From an uncultured Coriobacteriales bacterium (GTDB taxonomy: Bacteria > Actinomycetota > Coriobacteriia > Coriobacteriales > Atopobiaceae), in contig CAMZCV010000055.1 in NCBI GenBank assembly GCA_947305035.1, positions 1 through 6,716 on the forward strand: DNA of 6,716 nt, in the 5' to 3' direction. The stretch's first letter is position 1. Each line of letters begins with the position of its first letter. A program made the position numbers and the translations under genes. The notes under the pieces were generated by a model. That model was not told where the DNA came from. It saw only the letters and a list, made by a program, of their open reading frames with translations, and made no database searches. Shown here piece after piece: positions 1-5,933 of this stretch.

Positions 1-716
1 ACCTGGGCCTGGCGCACGACCCGCTCTCCACGCAGGTCATCTCCCGCGACCACCACGCCTACCTCGCCGGCGTGCTCGCCACCTGCGCCGCCACCTGCGA
101 GCGCATCGCCACCGAGATGCGCGCCCTGCAGAAGACCGACACCCTCGAGGCCGAGGAGCCGTTCCGCAAGGGCCAGAAGGGCTCCAGCGCCATGCCCCAT
201 AAGCGCAACCCCATCACCTGCGAGAAGATCTGCGGACTCGCGCGCGTGGTCAAGGCCAACGCGCAGGTGGCCTTCGACAACGTGGCCCTGTGGCACGAGC
301 GCGACATCAGCCACTCGTCGGCGGAGCGCGTCGCGCAGGCCGACAGCTTCATCGCGCTCGACCACATGCTCGACAAGCTCCAGTTCCTGCTCGACGGCAT
401 GGTGCTCTATCCGGCGCAGATGCAGGCCAACCTCAACAAGACGCGTGGCATGCTCTTCTCGTCCAAGGTGCTGCTGGCGCTCGTCGACACGGGCATCACG
501 CGCGAGGACGCCTACAAGGTGGTGCAGTCCAACGCGATGGCCGTGTGGGCCGACATCCAGCAGGGCATCGCAGGCCCTACGTTCCGCGAGCGCCTCGAGG
601 CCGATCCCGCCTGCACGCTCAGCGCGGAGCAGCTCGACGCCATCTTCGACCCGCGCAGCTTCCTCACGCGTTCGGGTATCATGTTCGAGCGCCTCGAAGC
701 CCTCTCGTTCGACTAA
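1..716 (+). CDS. purB: Adenylosuccinate lyase, C-terminal part (5' end outside window)
   Basis: PurB is a cytoplasmic fumarate-lyase-superfamily enzyme. It cleaves SAICAR to AICAR plus fumarate, and adenylosuccinate to AMP plus fumarate, in purine synthesis. The reading frame is open from position 3 to the TAA at 714-716 and gives 237 residues. Judged against the usual length of about 430-480, roughly the first 190 or more residues lie off the left edge. The fragment opens with a PurB-typical segment (AHDPLSTQVISRD). It contains the superfamily signature GSSAMPHKRNP at 180-212, the mobile loop carrying the catalytic serine. The rest is the helical C-terminal region with no frameshift or internal stop. 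A TSCPD gene follows after 27 nt, probably in the same operon. Identification is firm; only the N-terminus is unseen. Confidence 0.95.
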   Translation, partial: LGLAHDPLSTQVISRDHHAYLAGVLATCAATCERIATEMRALQKTDTLEAEEPFRKGQKGSSAMPHKRNPITCEKICGLARVVKANAQVAFDNVALWHERDISHSSAERVAQADSFIALDHMLDKLQFLLDGMVLYPAQMQANLNKTRGMLFSSKVLLALVDTGITREDAYKVVQSNAMAVWADIQQGIAGPTFRERLEADPACTLSAEQLDAIFDPRSFLTRSGIMFERLEALSFD

Positions 717-743
717 ACCAGCCCCGGAAAAGGAGAGGCAACC

Positions 744-1013
744 ATGATCGAGATCAACTACCGGCCACGCGGCGTGTGCTCGCAGCTCATCTACGTGGCG
801 CTTGACGATTCGGGCAAGACCATCGAGGACGTCGCGTTCCTCGGGGGATGCGCGGGCAACCTCCTCGCCATCTCCAAGCTCGTGAAGGGGCGCTCGGTGG
901 ACGAGACCATCGAGCTGCTCGCGGGCAACCCCTGCGGGCCGCGCCCCACGTCCTGCGCCGACCAGCTCACGAAGGCGCTGCAGACGGCCAAGTCGATGGC
1001 ACACGAGGCCTAG
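744..1013 (+). CDS. TSCPD domain-containing small protein (TIGR03905-like)
   Basis: This 89-residue protein starts at an ATG preceded by AAGGAG at 730-735 with 8-nt spacing. It fits the small stand-alone TSCPD family (TIGR03905 type): a Y-x-P-x-GVCS start at residues 6-13, FLGGCAGN at 32-39, and a C-terminal NPCGPRPTSCADQL at 62-75 that contains the TSCPD-like motif. The four cysteines (12, 36, 64, 71) sit in the conserved blocks and could bind a metal; that is inference. TSCPD domains also occur at the C-terminus of B12-dependent ribonucleotide reductases, but the stand-alone proteins have no established function that I know of. There is no signal peptide or membrane segment, so it should be cytosolic. 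It lies between purB and the lipoprotein gene, whose start is one nucleotide past this stop, so the two are probably translationally coupled. Confidence 0.85.
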   Translation: MIEINYRPRGVCSQLIYVALDDSGKTIEDVAFLGGCAGNLLAISKLVKGRSVDETIELLAGNPCGPRPTSCADQLTKALQTAKSMAHEA

Positions 1014-1014
1014 C

Positions 1015-2247
1015 ATGCCGTTTCCCTGGATCACACGACGCTCGTTCCTCAAGGGTTCCGCCGTTGCCGGCGTTGCCGCGGCTGCGGTGACGCTGCTCCC
1101 CGGATGCACCAACACCGCCTCGGACACGCCCGAGACGCCCGATCCCACGGTCATCCCCTCCGAGGACGGCGTCGATGCGCTCGAGACCTTCGAGTACAAG
1201 GAGCTCGAGGAGCTCGGCTTCGAGTACCTGAACTCCTATGACCTGCCGCTCGGCACGGTGCTCCTCCCCGGCGAGGGCAACTGGATCCCCGTCCTGTCCA
1301 CCGGGTCGTCCGCCATGCCCATGGTCAAGGGCGCGGTGTTCTCCGCTGCTTCGGGTGAGCTCTACGACGTTGTGACGCAGCCGTTCACGGTGTCGCCCAC
1401 CAACGTCATATACGACGTGCGCTGCAGCGATGACGCCTACGCATGGGTCGAGCTCGACATGATCACCCGCGCTTGGTCGCTGTACGGCTCGCGCTTCGAA
1501 GATGGCGAGCTCACAGGCACCACGGTGCTTCTGGCACAGGGCGACAGCGACTGGGATCCCCCCGCGTTCTGCTGCGCGGGGAAGCGCGTGCTGTGGCAGG
1601 TCCAGCCCTCGCTCAATGGCAACAAGACTTCCGAGACCTCCTATGCGTATCTCTGGCACGTGGGCCGAAACGACGCCCAAGCCGTGGTTGAGTCGCACGG
1701 GCGCTTCGCCACCGCACCCATACCCAGCGGCCCCACCGTAACCCTCACCCCGCGCGTGCGCGGCGACGAGGGCCTGTTCTACGGCATCACGTGCTACTCG
1801 CTCAACGACGACCTCTCCACCACGATCGACCAGCTCGTCATGCCCGAGAGCGTGCGCCCCATGGCGGCGTCGCGCGTGGGCGACCGCTTCATGGTCTCGG
1901 TTGAGGCATCCTACGGCTCCGGCGGCCTGCTCGGCGAGATGGGCACCTTCATCGAGGGCAACAACGGCAAGTTCGTGTGCTTCTGGCGCGAGCCGGCCGA
2001 GGGCGCGTGCGGCAGCGGCGACATCTTCATCATCAAGAGCCGCTCGTCGTACTACACGCTCAACCTGCGCGACCGCACCTACAGCTTCCTCTCGGCCATC
2101 GACCGCTCGGTGGACTACGGCGAGTTCCCCGCGCGCGTGGGCGAGGCGGGAGACCTCTTCGTAACCTATGCAACTGTGAAGGATGAGAAGACGGGCTATC
2201 CGTCCAAGGTTATCGTCAGAACGTTTGCAATTCCGCAGGGGGCATAA
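1015..2247 (+). CDS. Tat-exported lipoprotein of unknown function
   Basis: The product is 410 residues. The N-terminus is a twin-arginine signal, TRRSFLKG at residues 7-14, followed by a small-residue hydrophobic core and a lipobox-like LLPGC. Cys31 is the predicted lipidation site, so the mature protein should be anchored outside the membrane after folded export. Residues 32-55 are a Thr/Pro/Asp-rich linker. The remainder is rich in beta-type segments with recurring Trp/Tyr blocks (YDVRCSDDAYAWVELD near 133-148, RVLWQVQP near 191-198, GLFYGITCYSL near 253-262). This is compatible with a beta-propeller-like fold, but I cannot assign a family. Cysteines beyond Cys31 are at about 137, 186, 187, 260, 322 and 332. 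The ATG has GAGG at 1005-1008 with 6-nt spacing and overlaps the end region of the TSCPD gene. The downstream two-component system begins 85 nt later, so a role as sensor accessory or regulated target is possible but unproven. Confidence 0.8.
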   Translation: MPFPWITRRSFLKGSAVAGVAAAAVTLLPGCTNTASDTPETPDPTVIPSEDGVDALETFEYKELEELGFEYLNSYDLPLGTVLLPGEGNWIPVLSTGSSAMPMVKGAVFSAASGELYDVVTQPFTVSPTNVIYDVRCSDDAYAWVELDMITRAWSLYGSRFEDGELTGTTVLLAQGDSDWDPPAFCCAGKRVLWQVQPSLNGNKTSETSYAYLWHVGRNDAQAVVESHGRFATAPIPSGPTVTLTPRVRGDEGLFYGITCYSLNDDLSTTIDQLVMPESVRPMAASRVGDRFMVSVEASYGSGGLLGEMGTFIEGNNGKFVCFWREPAEGACGSGDIFIIKSRSSYYTLNLRDRTYSFLSAIDRSVDYGEFPARVGEAGDLFVTYATVKDEKTGYPSKVIVRTFAIPQGA

Positions 2248-2248
2248 A

Positions 2249-2264
2249 ACCCTTCCAGTAGGGT
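2249..2264. promoter_or_regulatory. Short inverted repeat upstream of the response regulator gene
   Basis: ACCCT and AGGGT form perfect 5-bp arms around the 6-nt spacer TCCAGT, directly after the lipoprotein stop codon. No T-tract follows on the plus strand, so it is not a good terminator for the lipoprotein operon. On the minus strand the stem is followed by only four T residues. A weak -10-like TAAACT (2264-2269) touches its right edge, but I find no convincing -35 at the proper distance. It could be an operator, a weak terminator or chance. Confidence 0.25.
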
Positions 2265-2332
2265 AAACTATCAATAAGTATGCGCATGCAGCCTGGCTGC
2301 GCACCGTCCGTCTGCCGTTAAGGAGGCCGCCC

Positions 2333-3046
2333 ATGGCTTCAGATGAGAAGAAGATCCTGCTGGTCGAAGACGAGAAGACCATCCGCGACGCCGTCGCCGC
2401 CTATCTCGAGCGCGAGAACTACATCGTGCGCGGCGTGGGCGATGGGCAGAGCGCCGTCGAGGAGTTCGAGAAGCACAGCTTCGACCTCGTCATCCTCGAC
2501 CTCATGCTCCCCAAGCTCTCCGGCGAGCGCGTGTGCCGCTCCATCCGCGAAACCTCCAACGTGCCCATCATCATGCTCACCGCCAAGGGCGAGGTGGAAG
2601 ACCGCATCATCGGCCTCGAGCTCGGTGCCGACGACTACCTCATCAAGCCCTTCTCGCCCCGCGAGCTCGTGGCCCGCGTCCGCGCGCTGCTGCGCCGCGC
2701 CCACACCGAGAGCGAGCCCGCCCTCGAGGTGCTCGACTTCGGCAACCTCGTGATCGACATCTCCGGCCACAAGGTCACGGTTGAGGGCAACGAGGTCGAC
2801 CTCACCGCGTCCGAGTTCAAGCTGCTCACCACCCTCGCACGCTATCCGGGCCGCGTCTACACCCGCATGGAGCTGGTCGAGAAGGTCCTCGGCTACGACT
2901 TCGAGGGCTACGAGCGCACCATCGACAGCCACGTCAAGAACCTGCGCGCCAAGCTGGGCGACGACCCGCGCAACCCGCGCTGGCTCTACACCGTCCACGG
3001 CGTGGGCTACCGCTTCGAGGCTCCCGAGAAGCCGAGCGAGGCATAA
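2333..3046 (+). CDS. OmpR/PhoB-family DNA-binding response regulator
   Basis: This 237-residue protein has the standard two-domain architecture. The receiver domain occupies about residues 6-122: acidic pair E12-D13, phospho-acceptor D56 in LVILDLMLP, switch threonine T83 in MLTAKG, and K105 in DYLIKPFSPREL. The winged-helix effector domain spans about 133-231, with SEFKLL, the recognition-helix region RTIDSHVKNLRAKLGDD and the wing-end WLYTVHGVGYRFE. All catalytic residues are present, so it should be phosphorylatable. The start has a full AAGGAGG at 2320-2326 with 6-nt spacing, preceded in the leader by a small GCAGC/GCTGC hairpin (2288-2300). The kinase gene begins 15 nt after its stop. 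The cognate signal and target genes cannot be read from the sequence; the neighbouring lipoprotein gene or its own promoter are candidates. Confidence 0.95.
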   Translation: MASDEKKILLVEDEKTIRDAVAAYLERENYIVRGVGDGQSAVEEFEKHSFDLVILDLMLPKLSGERVCRSIRETSNVPIIMLTAKGEVEDRIIGLELGADDYLIKPFSPRELVARVRALLRRAHTESEPALEVLDFGNLVIDISGHKVTVEGNEVDLTASEFKLLTTLARYPGRVYTRMELVEKVLGYDFEGYERTIDSHVKNLRAKLGDDPRNPRWLYTVHGVGYRFEAPEKPSEA

Positions 3047-3061
3047 GGGCAAGGCATCCGC

Positions 3062-4675
3062 GTGGCCACCCGCTTCTCCACAGATTCCGGTAACACTGCA
3101 GCGGAGACCGAGGAAATCTCGGCCTCCGCTCGTGGTTCATACAACACCATCAGGCGTGCGCCCAAGTCTGCGCTGCGCTATTCCACACGCATGACCATGT
3201 CGTTCGCCATGACGGCGGTCATGACGGCCGCCATTCTGGTGGCGGTGCTCGCCTTCGTGTGGGAGGGGCAGTTCCAGAGCTATACGCGCCACAACATGCA
3301 GCGCGTTGCCACCTCCACGGCAGAGGCGCTGTCGGCGCGCTATGCACAGGTGGGGGAGTGGACGCCCGAGGTCATCAACGGCGTTTCGGCTGCGTCGTCC
3401 CTCTCCGATGACATCGGCGTGCAGCTGGTCGACGCCGAAGGCAATATCCTCTACGACGACACGTGGGCCATTTCCTCGCGCTTGGCGGGGAAGCACGTCA
3501 ATACCCTGCAGGGGCCGACTCCGTCCCAGGGTCAGGATTCCGCCTTCCCCTCAGGTCCCAGCTCGGTTCCCACGCATTCCGAGGTCTCGCTCATGCCCTC
3601 CGATGCGGACTCCATCGTGTCTGCGGACGTGGTTGATGCCGACGGCAATGTGGTGGGCACGGTGCGTCTGTGGGCGTTCGGCTCCGAGGAGCTGCTCACC
3701 AAGAGCGACGCCGCATTCCGCACCAATTCCTACCGGGCGATTGCGTGGGCGGCCATCGTGGCAATAGGCCTGGCGTGCCTCATCGGCGTGGCGGTGGCCA
3801 ACGCGCTCACCAAGCCCATCAAGCGCATCACCTCCACGGCTGCGCAGATCCGCAATGGCGACCTCACCGCGCGCACGGGCCTTACCGGCGACGACGAGAT
3901 CGGTCGTCTGGGCGAGACCTTCGACGAGATGGCCACCTCGCTCGAGCGCGACATCAAGCTGGAGCACCGCCTCACCTCCGACGTGGCGCACGAGCTGCGC
4001 ACCCCGCTCATGGCCATGCAGGCAACCGTCGAGGCCATGCAGGACGGCGTGCTGCCCGCCGACGACGAGCACTTCGAGACGGTGGCCACCGAGGTGCGCC
4101 GCCTCTCCAAGCTGGTCGACGCCATGCTGCATCTCTCGCGCATCGAGAACGGCACCAACAAGATCGAGACCGAGCGCACCGACCTGGTGTACATGGTGTC
4201 GAGCCTCGTTTCCGCGCAGCATCAGCTCTTCCACGAGAAGGGCCTCCACCTGCGCTTCTCCGATGAGACCCCCGACGGCATCCTCTTCGCAGACGTCAAT
4301 CCCGACATGATCAGCGAGGCCATCGTCAACCTGCTGTCCAACGCCATGCGCTACACCAAGCCCGACGGCTGGGTGGTCGTGACGGTGGCGCAGGAGCGCC
4401 AGGACGCGCTCATCTCGGTCAAGGATACGGGCATCGGCATCGCCAAGGAGGACATCCCGCGCACGTTCTCGCGCTTCTGGCGCTCCGATGTCAGCCGCGA
4501 GATGGAGTCGGGCGGTTTGGGCGTGGGCCTCTCGCTCACCAAGGAGATCGTCGACCGCCACAACGGCAACATCTCGGTGGAGTCCGAGCTGGGGAAGGGC
4601 ACCACGTTCACCCTGCGCATCCCCATCAACCGCAAGAAGCCGCGCGAGAAGCGCGAACGCGACCGCGAGAAGTAG
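3062..4675 (+). CDS. HAMP-containing membrane sensor histidine kinase
   Basis: The product is 537 residues and starts at GTG. The start is supported by AAGG at 3051-3054 and the 15-nt distance from the regulator stop. An ATG at 3188-3196 would remove the basic cytosolic tail and leave almost nothing before the first helix. Order: N-tail 1-45; TM1 about 46-67; extracytoplasmic domain about 68-225; TM2 about 226-248; HAMP about 248-300; DHp with DVAHELRTPL, phospho-accepting H310; and the ATPase domain. The last contains the N box NLLSNAMRYT (N427), G1 DTGIGI (D455), F box FSRFWRSD and G2 GGLGVGL (484-490). The sensor domain has a Ser/Pro/Gln-rich stretch at about 148-177 and a VVDADGNVVGTVRLW strand segment before TM2. 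The C-terminus ends in a highly charged Lys/Arg/Glu tail (524-537). All kinase boxes are intact; the ligand is unknown. Confidence 0.95.
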   Translation: MATRFSTDSGNTAAETEEISASARGSYNTIRRAPKSALRYSTRMTMSFAMTAVMTAAILVAVLAFVWEGQFQSYTRHNMQRVATSTAEALSARYAQVGEWTPEVINGVSAASSLSDDIGVQLVDAEGNILYDDTWAISSRLAGKHVNTLQGPTPSQGQDSAFPSGPSSVPTHSEVSLMPSDADSIVSADVVDADGNVVGTVRLWAFGSEELLTKSDAAFRTNSYRAIAWAAIVAIGLACLIGVAVANALTKPIKRITSTAAQIRNGDLTARTGLTGDDEIGRLGETFDEMATSLERDIKLEHRLTSDVAHELRTPLMAMQATVEAMQDGVLPADDEHFETVATEVRRLSKLVDAMLHLSRIENGTNKIETERTDLVYMVSSLVSAQHQLFHEKGLHLRFSDETPDGILFADVNPDMISEAIVNLLSNAMRYTKPDGWVVVTVAQERQDALISVKDTGIGIAKEDIPRTFSRFWRSDVSREMESGGLGVGLSLTKEIVDRHNGNISVESELGKGTTFTLRIPINRKKPREKRERDREK

Positions 4676-4816
4676 ACAATTGCGGCGGATGCGTTAACTG
4701 CCCCGCTTCTCCAAGCGCATTCACTGCCCACAACACGAGCGATTGCCTGACGCATGCATGAATGGGCATGATTATTCGTCAATTTGAATATCGTTTTGCG
4801 GGCTAGATTCCCTTTC

Positions 4817-4884
4817 TCGGACTGGTTGCGCTATTTGCGACACATTCTCGCGATTATATGTCGCAAACAGCGCAACCAGTCCGA
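4817..4884. repeat. Long imperfect palindrome (29-bp arms, 10-nt spacer)
   Basis: Arms 4817-4845 and 4856-4884 pair at 27 of 29 positions. The two mismatches, A4833/C4868 and C4843/A4858, are both A-C type. The spacer TCTCGCGATT itself contains the palindrome TCGCGA. The terminal part of each arm is TCGGACTGGTTGCGC or its complement. No T-tract follows on either strand, so it is not a standard intrinsic terminator, and I find no obvious target-site duplication immediately outside the arms. Possibilities are a palindromic intergenic repeat of the host genome, a MITE-like remnant, or a structured RNA or processing element at the end of the kinase transcript. Its size and symmetry make chance unlikely; the class is undetermined. 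Confidence 0.85.
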
Positions 4885-4894
4885 TGGGAGCTCC

Positions 4895-4917
4895 AAAAAA
4901 AGAGGCTGAGTTGCCTC
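4895..4917 (-). terminator. Intrinsic-terminator-like hairpin on the minus strand
   Basis: Read on the minus strand, GAGGC (4917-4913), a 6-nt loop and GCCTC (4906-4902) form a 5-bp GC-rich stem followed directly by seven T residues (4901-4895). That is the layout of a rho-independent terminator, though with a short stem. On the plus strand there is no T-run, so it would not terminate the kinase operon. No minus-strand gene or convincing minus-strand promoter is visible upstream of it, between here and purC. Confidence 0.45.
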
Positions 4918-4974
4918 CAAGACTGCATAACCACCGTATCCATCGGTGCGAGATACTTCATCAAGCAAACTGTC

Positions 4975-5003
4975 CGCACGTAACGTGCGCCATACTCTAT
5001 AAT
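4975..5003 (+). promoter_or_regulatory. purC promoter -10 with overlapping 15-bp dyad operator candidate
   Basis: A perfect TATAAT lies at 4998-5003, predicting a transcript start near 5010 and a leader of about 35 nt before the purC GTG. There is no recognisable -35 hexamer at 16-18 nt. Where the -35 and spacer should be sits CGCACGTAACGTGCG (4975-4989), a perfect dyad with 7-bp arms about a single central A. The overlap with the RNA polymerase contact region, together with the weak -35, suggests a regulator-controlled promoter. Whether the regulator represses or activates, and whether it responds to purines, is inference. Confidence 0.6.
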
Positions 5004-5032
5004 CAATCTGTTGTGTCAGTTTCCATCCCCAT

Positions 5033-5037
5033 GGGAG
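5033..5037 (+). promoter_or_regulatory. Ribosome binding site that fixes the purC start
   Basis: GGGAG lies 8 nt before the GTG at 5046. The in-frame ATG at 5031 overlaps this motif and has no Shine-Dalgarno of its own, and the in-frame ATG at 4884 lies upstream of the predicted transcript start. GTG at 5046 is therefore the best start. Confidence 0.75.
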
Positions 5038-5045
5038 CGTGCATC

Positions 5046-5930
5046 GTGGCCACTGAAGAACTCCGTCCCGACAGCCGCGGCAAGGTCCGCGATATCTACG
5101 ATTGCGGCGACAGCCTGCTGCTCGTCGTTTCCGACCGCATCTCCGCGTTCGACTACATCCTGCCCGACGAGATCCCCTACAAGGGCGAGATCCTCACGCG
5201 CATCTCGGAGTTCTGGTTCAAGCGTTTCGCGGACCTCATCCCCAACCACATGATCTCGACCGACGTGGCCGACTTCCCCGAGCGCTTCGCACCGTATGCC
5301 GAGTACCTCACCGGCCGCTCGATGCTGGTCAAGAAGGCGCAGACCCTGCCCGTCGAGTGCATCGTGCGCGGCTACCTCACCGGCAGCGGCAAGAAGACCT
5401 ACGACGCCAACGGCACCGTGTGCGGCATCAAGCTGCCCGAGGGTCTTGTCGAGGCATCGCAGATTCCCGAGCCCATCTTCACGCCGTCCACCAAGGCAGA
5501 GCTCGGCCTGCACGACGAGAACATCAGCTTCGAGCGCATGGTCGAGATCGTGGGTCCCGAGGTTGGCGCCAAGCTGCGCGATGCGTCGCTCGCCATCTAC
5601 ACCGCGGCGGCCGAATATGCCCGCACGCAGGGCGTCATTATCGCCGACACCAAGTTTGAGTTCGGCCTTGTCGATGGCCAGCTCACCCTCATCGACGAGT
5701 GCCTCACGCCCGACTCCAGCCGCTTCTGGCCTGCCGACGAGTACGAAACCGGCAAGACGCAGCCCAGCTACGACAAGCAGTACGTGCGCAACTGGCTGCT
5801 CGCCAACTGGGATATGACCGGCGAGCCGCCGCACCTGCCCGCAGAGGTTATCGAGGGTACGTCCAAGCGCTATCAGGAAGCGTTCGAGATCATCACCGGC
5901 GAGAAGTTCGTCCCCAAGAAGGAGCTGTAA
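5046..5930 (+). CDS. purC: Phosphoribosylaminoimidazole-succinocarboxamide synthase (SAICAR synthase)
   Basis: PurC is a cytosolic enzyme that condenses CAIR with aspartate using ATP to form SAICAR in IMP synthesis. From the GTG start it has 294 residues, normal for the longer bacterial and yeast-like form. Visible hallmarks are RGKVRDIYD at 11-19 (nucleotide-binding loop), SDRISAFD at 29-36, signature 1 LPVECIVRGYLTGS at 101-114, signature 2 IIADTKFEFG at 198-207, and DECLTPDSSRFWP at 217-229. The frame stays open further upstream to an ATG at 4884, but the extra 54 codons cross the promoter and do not resemble PurC. The stop is 3 nt before the next gene, whose AAGGAG lies inside the last purC codons, so the two are coupled. 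PurB, the next enzyme in the pathway, is encoded 4.3 kb upstream. Promoter and dyad are immediately upstream. Confidence 0.97.
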   Translation: MATEELRPDSRGKVRDIYDCGDSLLLVVSDRISAFDYILPDEIPYKGEILTRISEFWFKRFADLIPNHMISTDVADFPERFAPYAEYLTGRSMLVKKAQTLPVECIVRGYLTGSGKKTYDANGTVCGIKLPEGLVEASQIPEPIFTPSTKAELGLHDENISFERMVEIVGPEVGAKLRDASLAIYTAAAEYARTQGVIIADTKFEFGLVDGQLTLIDECLTPDSSRFWPADEYETGKTQPSYDKQYVRNWLLANWDMTGEPPHLPAEVIEGTSKRYQEAFEIITGEKFVPKKEL

Positions 5931-5933
5931 AGC

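Larger units (their letters stand above)
4676..5045. other. 370-nt intergenic region between kinase gene and purC
   Basis: This is the only long gene-free stretch and is visibly more A+T-rich than the coding DNA around it. It holds a 29-bp near-perfect inverted repeat (4817-4884), a minus-strand terminator-like hairpin (4895-4917), the purC promoter with a dyad (4975-5003) and the purC ribosome binding site (5033-5037). From 4676 to 4816 I see no gene and no good plus-strand terminator for the kinase operon. The only promoter-like pair there is TTGAAT (4784) and TAGATT (4804), with a poor 14-nt spacing. Confidence 0.8.

Noticed and set aside
967..2382. Long minus-strand open frame (471 codons) opposite the lipoprotein gene
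   Set aside because: It is a typical antisense shadow of a high-GC gene with strong third-position bias. Its translation is low-complexity (Ala/Val/His/Arg/Gly) with no recognisable domain, while the plus frame has a Tat signal, lipobox and ribosome binding site.
2339..3052. Minus-strand open frame fully opposite the response regulator
   Set aside because: It mirrors the regulator gene almost exactly. The plus strand encodes an unmistakable receiver and winged-helix protein, and the reverse translation shows no motif.
3551..4561. Minus-strand open frame of 336 codons opposite the kinase gene
   Set aside because: It lies within the conserved kinase core, and its His/Gly/Ala/Val/Asp-rich composition is that of a reverse-complement shadow.
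4817..4884. The long palindrome as an intrinsic terminator of the kinase operon
   Set aside because: The stem is far longer than usual and is followed by TGGGAGCTCC, not a T-run, on the plus strand; the other side also lacks a T-run.
4854..4961. Possible 35-codon minus-strand peptide gene in the intergenic region
   Set aside because: It has no Shine-Dalgarno, runs straight through the minus-strand terminator T-tract into the palindrome, and resembles no known protein.
5016..5834. Minus-strand open frame of 272 codons opposite purC
   Set aside because: The plus strand has both PurC signatures. The reverse product has shadow-like composition and no supporting start signal.
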